A stretch of 64,000 nucleotides of DNA from Candidatus Poribacteria bacterium (lineage in GTDB: Bacteria; Poribacteria; WGA-4E; WGA-3G), in contig JAJEIP010000066.1 of assembly GCA_022827885.1 (NCBI GenBank), positions 62,001 through 126,000 of the forward strand, given 5' to 3'. Positions within the stretch are counted from its first letter, which is position 1; every line of letters starts with the position of its first letter. The notes under the pieces were generated by a model that was given only the letters and a program-made list of their open reading frames with translations, was not told the DNA's origin and ran no database searches. Shown in pieces: positions 32,640-40,460 of this stretch. The position numbers and the translations under genes are program-made.

Positions 32640-34025
32640 TTAACCAAGTTGATACTCTCTTGAAGCCACGATTAACTGGAGCATACTCACGACTCGTTCT
32701 TGGTTCTCCTCCGCAGCGTCATCATCGCCAAGGTTGAGTTCACCGTTCGCTTCCGCAAATTGCGTGAGATACTCACGAGTGGTGTCCCCTATCGTCAGGG
32801 GTCCAGTGAGTTCAAGGCATTCGTCCACAAATGCTTCTGGCGAGAGTGAACCCCCGTTGTTTTTCAGACGTGTGAGGATGTCCTGAATTCCGGGTTTCGA
32901 TGCGTCGCTAACTTCACGAACAGCGAAGTTGACGCGAGCGGTGAGCAGCCCCCCATCGATCCACTCTTTACCGGTATGCCACCCTTCTACGGTGGGCGGA
33001 TCCATGAGTTTCTGTCCCATTAATTGCGTCGCACTGGCGTACTGCCCTATTCCGGGTTGCGGACCTTGGAAGGTGCCTACCAGTTTCACGATCCCTGTGA
33101 CGAGTTCCGTCGGGCTTTTCACCTTCTTGAATTGGGCTTCTTTGAAGAAGTCGGAATTGAAAAGGACGCTGAGGACGTGGGATATATTCCCGTCGGATGC
33201 CATGAATGCGTCCGAGAGCGTCTCGATCGCTTCCGGATCTTGCGGCGGTGTCACGTTCCATGATGGCACTTGTGGTTCGTCTGCGACAAAGAAGTTGTAG
33301 AGGTGTCTGGAGATAAATCTGGCACACGCCGGTTGTTCGACGATGATGTCAATGATGTCTTCACCGTTGAGATTTCCAGTATGCCCCAAGAAGGTTTTCT
33401 CGCAGTCGTCGTGTTCCGCTTCATCGAACAAAAAGGGCGGCGAGTAGTAACCGTGCGGATACAGCGGAATCGGCTGTCCGAATGTCCACCCTGTGAAAGC
33501 GAGCGCGCAGCTCTTTATGTCATCTTCACTGTAGTTGCCCACCCCTAATGAGAAAAGTTCGAGGAGCTCCCTCCCGTAGTTCTCGTTGGGTTCGCCCTTA
33601 CGATTTTCGTTATTGTCGAGCCAAAAGATCATCGCCGGATCTTTGGAGAGTTCGAGTAGGATGTCCCGCATCTGTCCCATACCGACGCGTCGCAGCATAT
33701 CAATCTGGTCCGAAGACGCGAGGATGTGCTGATTCTTGCCTAACCCCGTTGCAAAAACATGGTGCCAGAAGAGTGCCATCTTCTCTTGAAGTGGACACCG
33801 ACTGTTCAGCATCCGGTAGATCCAGATACCGACATAAGCACCTTCACCGCCGAAGTAGCGTTCTAAAATGTCTTCATCAATGGGGGTCCCGCGTTCAGGA
33901 TGGACGAGAGCGTCAACGACATTCTCGTATCCCTTTTCCACGTAGGCTTCCAGCTCGGTGCGGGTTGTTCCAAACCCTGCGCGGCGCATGAGGTGCGCCA
34001 TTAACGCAACATCATTCGTTGACAT
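32640..34025 (-). CDS. DUF1800 domain-containing protein
   Basis: A 461-residue protein; ATG at 34025 follows GGAGGTG three bases upstream of the codon. Family signatures: ALMAHLMRRAGFGTTRTELE at the N-terminus, MALFWHHVFATGLGKNQH, IFWLDNNENRKGEPNENYGR followed by ELLELFSLG, HPTL-like and FISRHLYNFFVADEP. It is 22 bases upstream of the DUF1501 partner and transcribed with it from a TTGACA/TATAAG promoter at 34193-34220. The function of the pair is unknown; neither member has an obvious secretion signal here. Confidence 0.93.
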   Translation of the reverse strand: MSTNDVALMAHLMRRAGFGTTRTELEAYVEKGYENVVDALVHPERGTPIDEDILERYFGGEGAYVGIWIYRMLNSRCPLQEKMALFWHHVFATGLGKNQHILASSDQIDMLRRVGMGQMRDILLELSKDPAMIFWLDNNENRKGEPNENYGRELLELFSLGVGNYSEDDIKSCALAFTGWTFGQPIPLYPHGYYSPPFLFDEAEHDDCEKTFLGHTGNLNGEDIIDIIVEQPACARFISRHLYNFFVADEPQVPSWNVTPPQDPEAIETLSDAFMASDGNISHVLSVLFNSDFFKEAQFKKVKSPTELVTGIVKLVGTFQGPQPGIGQYASATQLMGQKLMDPPTVEGWHTGKEWIDGGLLTARVNFAVREVSDASKPGIQDILTRLKNNGGSLSPEAFVDECLELTGPLTIGDTTREYLTQFAEANGELNLGDDDAAEENQERVVSMLQLIVASREYQLG

Positions 34026-34192
34026 GTTCACCTCCGATACGTTCTGCGTGAGGCGAGCCCTCACGTGAGTAACTTTCGATGGAATACCGTTTTGTTGGTG
34101 AGGTTTCCCAACCGCGCAATTCTCGGTTCTGTGCAAACCTATAGAGACTTGCAGGACAATGGATTGGAGAAACCGATTAAGATTGCCTCTAT

Positions 34193-34220
34193 CTTATAAT
34201 TAAAGTCAAAAAAATGTCAA
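34193..34220 (-). promoter_or_regulatory. promoter of the DUF1800-DUF1501 operon
   Basis: Minus strand TTGACA (34220-34215), 16 bases, TATAAG (34198-34193). The start codon is about 160 bases downstream. A degenerate CTGATGACTAA tract lies on the far side, at 34275-34320. Confidence 0.75.
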
Positions 34221-34336
34221 GTTTTTTGTTTTCCTTAACCGCAGCGTCTGTCTCTTCTGTAGGACGGATCTCAGGGTCTCAACGCCTAACTGAGGACCGA
34301 AAATCGACACCTGATGACTAATTTTTACATTTTTTT

Positions 34337-34376
34337 CAGATTATGCACAATTCGTATTCTAAAAATGTGTCTTTAA
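34337..34376 (+). promoter_or_regulatory. shared promoter motif, copy 1 (plus strand)
   Basis: CAGATTATGCA (34337-34347), 18 bases, TGTGTCTTTAA (34366-34376). It is followed by a 72-base leader nearly identical to that of the LamG gene at 35831, including CTCTTAGGTCGAACACACG and AAAAAGGAGATAAA. Confidence 0.7.
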
Positions 34377-34448
34377 TAATAAAAGGAACTCTTTTTCTAA
34401 CTGCTCTTAGGTCGAACACACGTTTTTTAGACGAAAAAGGAGATAAAC

Positions 34449-34561
34449 ATGACATACCGACACATCATCTGGTGGGTGAAGGTGGCGCGAGTACCGGCAT
34501 CCCGCTCGCCGTCGAACCGCACGGAAAACTCACAACAACCTGGGGACAACTGAAGCAATGA
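34449..34561 (+). pseudogene. relic of a LamG gene, both ends kept and the body deleted
   Basis: The leader, ATG and first codons (ATGACATACCGACACATC) match the LamG gene at 35831, and then the sequence jumps to that gene's last 95 bases (ATCTGGTGGGTGAAGGTGGC ... ACTGAAGCAATGA). The joint lies at a repeated CATC. The tail sequence AVEPHGKLTTTWGQLKQ survives but is out of frame with the ATG. Its TGA overlaps the next gene's ATG, so it may still act as leader for the Kelch gene. Confidence 0.8.
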
Positions 34562-35655
34562 AATCTCTAAAAAAACGTATTGTTATTGGTGTTTCTGTTT
34601 TCATTTTCTCGCTTATGCAAATAGAATCCTTTGCGGGTGAGGAATGGCAACGGATAACGCAACTTCCCACGAAGAGATGGGAATTCTCGACCGCAGTCGT
34701 GGCGGATAAGATTTATCTCATCGGTGGCAGTCTCTTTGAAAACCATGCCGGTCCGTTTGGACTTTCAACTGTGGAGGTCTATGACACGCAAACCAACACC
34801 TGGCAAAGAGGTGCAGATATGCCAACGCCACGCACGAATGCAAAAGCGGCTGTCGTCAATGGCACGGTCTATGTTTTTGGGGGATATAATTCAAAAGACA
34901 AATTCCTTCAGAATTGGAAAATGGCGGATCACGTAGAGGCATACGATCCACGCACAGATACATGGACCCAGAAAAAAAAGATGCCGATTTCTCGCTTCTA
35001 CTTCGGTCTGGCGGTGGTTGCTGGAAAAATCTATCTCATTGGGGGGACAACAGGTCTCGGTGAGGGACAGGAACAACGGATAGCCCGCGTTGACATTTAT
35101 GATCCTGCCACGGATACATGGGCGAAGGGTCCTAAAATGCCGACCCGGCGCGATCCTGGGGGTGTAGCGGTTGTCAGTGATCGTATTTATGTCATTGGCG
35201 GAGAAGGATGGCCACTCCCTAAAGAATGGGGGGCAGGCGAGTTTCTGGGGAGTATCGAGGAATATGACCCGATAAACCGTCAATGGCGAAAGAAGAAGGA
35301 TCTGTTAGAAGTCAAAAATTGGTTCTCGAGTGTTGTTGTTGGGAATGACATCTATCTGATTGGGGGTTACACACGCGAAGGCGGCTTTCGGGAAGTCGCA
35401 ACTGTGAATGTGTATCATCCACGGACGGAGACGTGGCGCGAAATTTCAGCATTACCAAACCCACTTGGCACTTTTGATGCAGCGACGGTCAACGGAAAGA
35501 TTTATGTCTTGGGAAGTCTCGGGGCAGATGCGCGATTTTCTACAGATGTTCTCGTCTACGATGCCGGATTTCGTGCCGTCGAAGCAACAGGTAAAATGCT
35601 GACACGCTGGGGAAAACTCAAAGCAGAACCACAGAGACAACCTCAAAGAGACTGA
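34558..35655 (+). CDS. secreted Kelch-repeat protein with WG-x-LK tail
   Basis: A 365-residue protein; ATG overlaps the relic's stop (ATGA). Signal peptide (KRIVIGVSVFIFSLMQIESF, then AG-E). Six Kelch motifs follow, each with a GG pair (IYLIGGSL, VYVFGGYN, IYLIGGTT, IYVIGGEG, IYLIGGYT, IYVLGSLG) and a Y-D-P-x-T-D-T-W ending. This is a six-bladed propeller with the N-acetylneuraminate-epimerase-like spacing seen in bacterial Kelch proteins. The C-terminus is FRAVEATGKMLTRWGKLKAE plus a short extension. A regulated transcript is expected from the motif at 34337. The closest paralogue is at 36962. Confidence 0.88.
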   Translation: MKSLKKRIVIGVSVFIFSLMQIESFAGEEWQRITQLPTKRWEFSTAVVADKIYLIGGSLFENHAGPFGLSTVEVYDTQTNTWQRGADMPTPRTNAKAAVVNGTVYVFGGYNSKDKFLQNWKMADHVEAYDPRTDTWTQKKKMPISRFYFGLAVVAGKIYLIGGTTGLGEGQEQRIARVDIYDPATDTWAKGPKMPTRRDPGGVAVVSDRIYVIGGEGWPLPKEWGAGEFLGSIEEYDPINRQWRKKKDLLEVKNWFSSVVVGNDIYLIGGYTREGGFREVATVNVYHPRTETWREISALPNPLGTFDAATVNGKIYVLGSLGADARFSTDVLVYDAGFRAVEATGKMLTRWGKLKAEPQRQPQRD

Positions 35656-35717
35656 TTGATGACCGGCGATTGCGCATAGTTAACTGCTAATCGCTGTTCC
35701 TTTTTTTGCATTTTTCT

Positions 35718-35757
35718 CAGATTATGCACAATTCAGATTCTAAAATTGTGTCTTTAA
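35718..35757 (+). promoter_or_regulatory. shared promoter motif, copy 2
   Basis: CAGATTATGCA (35718-35728), 18 bases, TGTGTCTTTAA (35747-35757), with a leader of 73 bases before the LamG ATG, nearly identical to copy 1. Confidence 0.7.
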
Positions 35758-35830
35758 ATAATAAAAGGGACTCTTTTTTGAACGCTCTTAGGTCGAACAC
35801 ACGTTTTTTAGACGAAAAAGGAGATAAAAA

Positions 35831-36700
35831 ATGATACACCGACACATCCTAACATGTCTCTTCGTGATCGCGTTAATTCCGCTAAGTGCAAAAGCATTTC
35901 CACCCGCTTCACCTGCCGGTGGAAACTATTTAGTCCTTGATGGGGTGGACGACTATGCCGTTTTGGACTTTAAAACCTACGGGGTCCTCCTGCCGAAAGG
36001 CACAGACGAGTTTACAGTTGAAGCGTGGATATACCCGACTACACCGCCTGCCGGGAATGTATATGCCATGATTCTCAGTCAACAGATGGAGATACGCGTC
36101 ATGAGCGATAATGGGCAACGGGAGAACGTCAAGGAACGTATTGATTGGGAGACAGGTGATTTATTTTTATTCGTTCGATGGCATATTACGGTTGGAGGAG
36201 GTCCCGCTACGCAAGGGCGCATAATAGCGCTTTCCCCGAATCAATGGAATCACATCGCATTTCAGTCAAAGGAGAAAGAAACAACAGTCATTGTTAACGA
36301 TGCCACAAGTATCTTACCGCGAAAAACAACGCTCGCACACGATCTCTTACACTTCCAGCACCCAAAAGATTTTACACTCGGAGGATTCGGAAAGAAAATT
36401 GAGATTCACGACAACTTCTTCCGGGGACCCTTTGCGGGATATATTGATGAGGTCCGCATCTCGACGGTGGCTCGCTACGATGTCGGCAAAAAAGGTTTCA
36501 CGCCGCGTGATAAATTTAAAAAAGACCATGAGACACTCGCCTTGTGGCATTTTGATGAACCGGGCGGAACACGGATATTCTCAGATGCATCGGGGCACGC
36601 GCATCATCTCGTGGGTGAGGGTGGAGCGAGTACCGGCATCCCGCTCGCCGTCGAACCCCACGGAAAACTCGCAACAACATGGGGACGACTCAAGCAATGA
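35831..36700 (+). CDS. secreted LamG-domain protein with WG-x-LK tail
   Basis: A 289-residue protein; ATG follows AAAAAGGAGATAAAAA. Signal peptide (ILTCLFVIALIPLSAKAFPP). The LamG jelly roll has YLVLDGVDDYAVLDFK, FTVEAWIYPTTPPAG, NQWNHIAFQSKEKETTVIVN and GYIDEVRISTVARYD, then a second motif LALWHFDEPGGTRIFSDASG, followed by HHLVGEGGAS and AVEPHGKLATTWGRLKQ. The conserved strand order is that of LamG/concanavalin lectins; catalytic residues are absent. The stop overlaps the start of a short Kelch relic, so this gene was once first in a LamG-Kelch operon. Confidence 0.88.
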   Translation: MIHRHILTCLFVIALIPLSAKAFPPASPAGGNYLVLDGVDDYAVLDFKTYGVLLPKGTDEFTVEAWIYPTTPPAGNVYAMILSQQMEIRVMSDNGQRENVKERIDWETGDLFLFVRWHITVGGGPATQGRIIALSPNQWNHIAFQSKEKETTVIVNDATSILPRKTTLAHDLLHFQHPKDFTLGGFGKKIEIHDNFFRGPFAGYIDEVRISTVARYDVGKKGFTPRDKFKKDHETLALWHFDEPGGTRIFSDASGHAHHLVGEGGASTGIPLAVEPHGKLATTWGRLKQ

Positions 36701-36801
36701 AATCTGTAAAAACACGAATCGTTCATCGTCTTGAAAATACTTTCTCAACCGAGATGCTTTCGGAATCTGTGATGCCTGCGCTGAGGAGGTTTCATATGTA
36801 G
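36697..36801 (+). pseudogene. relic of a Kelch gene start
   Basis: Its ATG overlaps the LamG stop (ATGA), exactly as the Kelch gene at 34558 overlaps the LamG relic. It begins MKSVKTRIVHRLENTFSTEM versus MKSLKKRIVIGV, then loses all resemblance and stops after 34 codons. It shows that a LamG-Kelch pair was duplicated and each copy lost the opposite gene. Confidence 0.65.
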
Positions 36802-36851
36802 CATAAACTGTTAATTTGTGCTACGGTATCCCCAACTTTTTACATTTTTCT

Positions 36852-36891
36852 CAGATTATGCACACTTTCCACCCTAAAAATGTGTCTTTAA
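36852..36891 (+). promoter_or_regulatory. shared promoter motif, copy 3
   Basis: CAGATTATGCA (36852-36862), 18 bases, TGTGTCTTTAA (36881-36891), 70 bases before the Kelch gene at 36962. Leader similar to copies 1 and 2 (GCTCTTATGTC). Confidence 0.7.
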
Positions 36892-36961
36892 AAACAACAA
36901 AAGGGGTTCGCTTTCGGAACGCTCTTATGTCAAACTCACGTTATAGACCCTTAAGGAGAAT

Positions 36962-38032
36962 ATGATGTTCGCAAAATACAGGTATTTGCCATGGGTTTTT
37001 ATCCTCTTATTTGTTGTTGTGTCTAACAGTTTTGCTGGGGGTTGGGAACAGGTAACCGAACTGCCAACATGGAGAATGGGGGATGCCGCTGCCGCTGTCA
37101 AGGGTAAAATTTATCTCATCGGTGGTTTCGACCGCCATGAAAATTTAGGCGGACGTGCCCGTGCGCTTTCGACAGTGGATGTCTACGACACGCAGACGAA
37201 CACATGGCACACCGCTGCAAATATGCCGACACCGCGGGTTGCATCCCAAACTGCAGTCTTTTCCAACGAAATCTACGTGTTTGGAGGCTATGATCGACAG
37301 GGACCCCGGGGTGCATTCAGATACAAAAAGAACGTTGAGATGTATGATACTGCAACCGATACATGGGTCAAGAAACGGAATATGCCGACGCTTCGTGAGA
37401 ATTTCACCACCGCGGTCGTTAATGGAAAGATATACGTCATCGGCGGACGTGTCCAGGACAAAAGACTGGGCGCAGGTGCGGCAACAGGTCTCGTTGAGGT
37501 CTACGATCCCTTAACCAATAGGTGGGAGAAGCGCGCCGATATGCCGACAGAACGAGGGGAGACCAGTGCTGTCGTTGTAGACGGTAAAATTTATGTTATT
37601 GGCGGTTATACGTGGCGGATGGTCCCCGGTCTTCGTGAACGTTTTGTGAGCAGTATTGAAGAATATAATCCGAAAACCGACAGGTGGCGTGAACTCCCTG
37701 ACCTACCAATGTTCAAAGGTTGGTTTGCAACCGTTGCTGTTGATAATGAGATTTACACAATAGGGGGTATTGATCTGGACAACGGGCTTCAACGCATCAG
37801 TGATGTTGATGTTTATAATCCGAGTGCCAACAAATGGCGGAAGATAGAGCCAATGACGATCCCCGCAACGACAACGGCAGTTGTTGTGAAGGGGACAATC
37901 TATACCTCAGGGGGTCTCGTAGGAGGCGGGAAATTTTCGCCAGTCGTTGAGGCGTTTGACACCGGTTTTCTGGCGGTTGACCCCAGAGATAAACTGCTAA
38001 TGCACTGGGGAAAACTGAAGCGTGTTGATTAA
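36962..38032 (+). CDS. secreted Kelch-repeat protein with WG-x-LK tail
   Basis: A 356-residue protein. Two ATG codons in a row (36962, 36965); the second is better spaced from AAGGAG. Signal peptide (YLPWVFILLFVVVSNSFAGG). Six Kelch motifs: IYLIGGFDRHEN, IYVFGGYDRQGP, IYVIGGRVQD, IYVIGGYTWR, IYTIGGIDLDNG and IYTSGGLVGGG, with D-T-W repeat ends (TDTWVKKRNMPTLRENFTTA). C-terminus FLAVDPRDKLLMHWGKLKRVD, a slightly variant tail. Paralogue of 34558. The following sigma-Kelch gene encodes the same type of propeller in fused form, suggesting domain exchange within this cluster. Confidence 0.88.
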   Translation: MMFAKYRYLPWVFILLFVVVSNSFAGGWEQVTELPTWRMGDAAAAVKGKIYLIGGFDRHENLGGRARALSTVDVYDTQTNTWHTAANMPTPRVASQTAVFSNEIYVFGGYDRQGPRGAFRYKKNVEMYDTATDTWVKKRNMPTLRENFTTAVVNGKIYVIGGRVQDKRLGAGAATGLVEVYDPLTNRWEKRADMPTERGETSAVVVDGKIYVIGGYTWRMVPGLRERFVSSIEEYNPKTDRWRELPDLPMFKGWFATVAVDNEIYTIGGIDLDNGLQRISDVDVYNPSANKWRKIEPMTIPATTTAVVVKGTIYTSGGLVGGGKFSPVVEAFDTGFLAVDPRDKLLMHWGKLKRVD

Positions 38033-38104
38033 AGTGTTTGTGGGATAGTTGACGATGGGAATGTCGGTAGAATCAAATCTGTTCATGCCCCTTGGAGGAT
38101 CCTG

Positions 38105-40036
38105 ATGGTGGAAAACGATGTTCAACTGATTCGTAGAATTTTGTCAGGCGATGACGCTGCATTTAGCATCTTGGTCCAAAAGTACCAAAAGAGTGTCCAT
38201 GCCCTTGTGTGGCGGAAAGTTAACGATTTTCACTACGCCGAGGAAATTACGCAAGATACCTTCCTCCAAGCATACAAAAAACTCTCGACCCTCAAAAACC
38301 CGAACCAATTTGCTGGGTGGCTCTATGTCATTGCGAATCGACGCTGTATTAATTGGCTCCAACGCCACAAACCCGCGATGCCATCGCTGGAGGACACGCC
38401 CATGGAAGAGATAGAGGAATCCGCTTATAACCAGTATGCCGCGGAACAGCGCGAAACCGAAGGTGCCAAGTATCGCCAAGAAATCGCCCAAAGACTCCTG
38501 TCCAAACTGCCCGAAAGTGAACGCACTGTCATGACGCTCTACTACCTCGGTGAAATGACAGCCAAGGAAATTAGCAAATTCTTAGGGGTCTCGGTAAATA
38601 CCATTACCAGTCGATTGCGGCGGGCGCGAGAACGCTTGCAAAAGGATCAAGAACGCTTGGTTCAGGAAGTGCTCGGCGGTGTGCAGTTATCCAGCAACCT
38701 CACCGAGAACGTCATGCGGCAAATCGCCGACGTGAATCCGACACCGCCTCCGGTAGCGAAACCTCTGTTCCCGTGGAGTGCTTTTGGAATCGCGACCCTT
38801 CTGGTCGCCTTGCTGTTAGGCGCGACCGGTCAATACCTCGTCCGCTTTCAGAGACCCTATAGTTTCGAGGCGGTATCCGAACCCACCGTTGAAATTGTTG
38901 ACACTTTTATCCTTCTCGATGTCGATTCAAAACCCGATGTCCGAAACCAGGTCGGACGTGCGACCTCCGTCGATAAAAACGTCGGGGCAGGACGCCAGGC
39001 TGCCGAGACACCGGTGGTATCCGATACACAGGGAAATTCTCTCAGATTTTCCACAGCGCAGTGGACGCAAAAAGCGGACATGCCAACAGTCCGCTCTGAC
39101 TTTTCTACCTGTGTTGTGGATGGAAAGATATTCGTGATAGGGGGCAGTCTACGGCTCAAGATGGACGAATACGGGGACCAGTCGATTTCAACTGTAGAAA
39201 TGTACGATCCTGAAACCGATACATGGGAAGGAAAGGCGAATATGCCGACGGTTCGGTCTAACGTATCGGTCTCAGTTGTGGATGGCAAAATCTACGCTAT
39301 TGGTGGATCAAAATTGAAGAAGTATCAGGTGCCTCGCGGTTTCGGGACCGAGAGTGAAGAACTTCCAACCGTAGAAATGTATGATCCGGGGACGGACACA
39401 TGGACCCAGAAAACGAACATGCCGACACCACGGAAGACCAAGACCTGCGTTGTCGACGGCAAAATCTATGCCATTGGTGGCTGGTCAACTGATAGTGAAC
39501 AGTCGCACTTAGAAACTGTGGAAGTCTATGATCCAGCCACAGACACGTGGGCAAAAGCCCAAAGTATGAACCATGCACGTTGTTCCGCAGCGATTAGTGT
39601 TGTGAACGGAGAAATCTATGCTGTCGGTGGGATAGGGTGGCCCCCGAATCGGGACCCGTCAGGTCGGTACCTTTCAAGTCTGTATCTTTCCAATGTTGAG
39701 GTGTTCAATCCCAAGACGAATCAATGGCGTGAAAAAACAGAGATGTCTGTCCCAAAAGCCGCTCACTCAACAAGTGTAATTGATGGTAAAATCTATGTCA
39801 TGGGGGGATACTTGCAGGAAGGTAGGAAATCTAAGCTCCTCTCAGTGATTGAGGTCTACGATCCCGTAACCGATCGTTGGACCCAAGAGTCGGACATGTT
39901 GATTGGAAAATCGGGACATGCCACTGAGGTGATAGATGGGCAAATCTATATTTTTGGGGGAGGACCGCCTACAAGTGTCCAAGTTTACGATCCAAAAATA
40001 GTTTCCCGGCGTGTCAATTCAATCGAAAAGTTATGA
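38105..40036 (+). CDS. membrane-tethered ECF sigma factor fused to a Kelch propeller
   Basis: A 643-residue protein; ATG follows GGAGG seven bases upstream. Sigma region 2 is at about 20-88 (VQKYQKSVHALVWRKVNDFH, YAEEITQDTFLQAYKKLST), and region 4 at about 130-185 (LPESERTVMTLYYLGEMTAK, EISKFLGVSVNTITSRLRRA). One membrane helix (PWSAFGIATLLVALLLG, about 224-240) is followed by FQRPYSFEAVSEPTVEIVDT and a roughly 60-residue linker. From about residue 318 six Kelch repeats follow (IFVIGGSL, IYAIGGSK, IYAIGGWS, IYAVGGIG, IYVMGGYL, IYIFGGGP). The sigma part must face the cytoplasm, so a propeller outside the membrane is the simple reading, although Arg residues on the C-side of the helix make topology uncertain. 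No anti-sigma gene is adjacent and there is no WG-x-LK tail. I infer a one-protein sensor-regulator, possibly released by proteolysis. Confidence 0.88.
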   Translation: MVENDVQLIRRILSGDDAAFSILVQKYQKSVHALVWRKVNDFHYAEEITQDTFLQAYKKLSTLKNPNQFAGWLYVIANRRCINWLQRHKPAMPSLEDTPMEEIEESAYNQYAAEQRETEGAKYRQEIAQRLLSKLPESERTVMTLYYLGEMTAKEISKFLGVSVNTITSRLRRARERLQKDQERLVQEVLGGVQLSSNLTENVMRQIADVNPTPPPVAKPLFPWSAFGIATLLVALLLGATGQYLVRFQRPYSFEAVSEPTVEIVDTFILLDVDSKPDVRNQVGRATSVDKNVGAGRQAAETPVVSDTQGNSLRFSTAQWTQKADMPTVRSDFSTCVVDGKIFVIGGSLRLKMDEYGDQSISTVEMYDPETDTWEGKANMPTVRSNVSVSVVDGKIYAIGGSKLKKYQVPRGFGTESEELPTVEMYDPGTDTWTQKTNMPTPRKTKTCVVDGKIYAIGGWSTDSEQSHLETVEVYDPATDTWAKAQSMNHARCSAAISVVNGEIYAVGGIGWPPNRDPSGRYLSSLYLSNVEVFNPKTNQWREKTEMSVPKAAHSTSVIDGKIYVMGGYLQEGRKSKLLSVIEVYDPVTDRWTQESDMLIGKSGHATEVIDGQIYIFGGGPPTSVQVYDPKIVSRRVNSIEKL

Positions 40037-40170
40037 AAGCAGGTGCGAACCGCTTAAAAACGCGATGATTGGATTCCCATGACCGTTTTTTCTCACTCAC
40101 ATCCGGTAGGTGCGGTTTGATGAAGTTTAATTATTTAAATCGGTAATTCTAATTCACCCGAGACCCGGTA

Positions 40171-40191
40171 GGTGCGGTTTCCAACCGCACC
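40171..40191. repeat. palindromic short repeat
   Basis: Nine-bp perfect stem GGTGCGGTT/AACCGCACC around TCC. Same family as 1855, 14138, 52473, 58311 and 60288, with different arm bases. Confidence 0.7.
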
Positions 40192-40270
40192 GGACTGCAC
40201 CAATAAATTACCAAATTATTTTTTTACCTTCATTAACCGCACCGGTTTTATCCCCACTTTTTTATTTTTT

Positions 40271-40310
40271 TAGATTATGCACCCTTTTCGTCCCTAAAGT
40301 GTGTCTTTAA
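40271..40310 (+). promoter_or_regulatory. shared promoter motif, copy 4
   Basis: TAGATTATGCA (40271-40281), 18 bases, TGTGTCTTTAA (40300-40310), 151 bases before the sigma-BNR start at 40461. Confidence 0.65.
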
Positions 40311-40460
40311 TTATGGGGGAGTGTGATTACAACGACCTTTTAGATATAGGGACATGTTTGAATGAACAAAAATTTGAATGACTAAAAAGAATCTATAGAC
40401 TATAATATCTTTAAAACCTATTTCATGACCGGGTCTGTTCGCGTATCATGGAGGATTCTG

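Larger units (their letters stand above)
40037..40460. other. 424-base intergenic region with repeats and the sigma-BNR promoter
   Basis: Holds a GGTAGGTGCGGTTT direct repeat (about 40106 and 40167), the second copy as hairpin GGTGCGGTT-tcc-AACCGCACC (40171-40191), the shared promoter motif at 40271-40310, and a TATAAT at about 40402 that could be a second promoter. No gene seen. Confidence 0.6.

Noticed and set aside
34343-34561. A 72-codon frame reading through to the WG-x-LK tail
   Set aside because: It begins inside the promoter motif, has no signal peptide or ribosome binding site, and is explained as the LamG relic.
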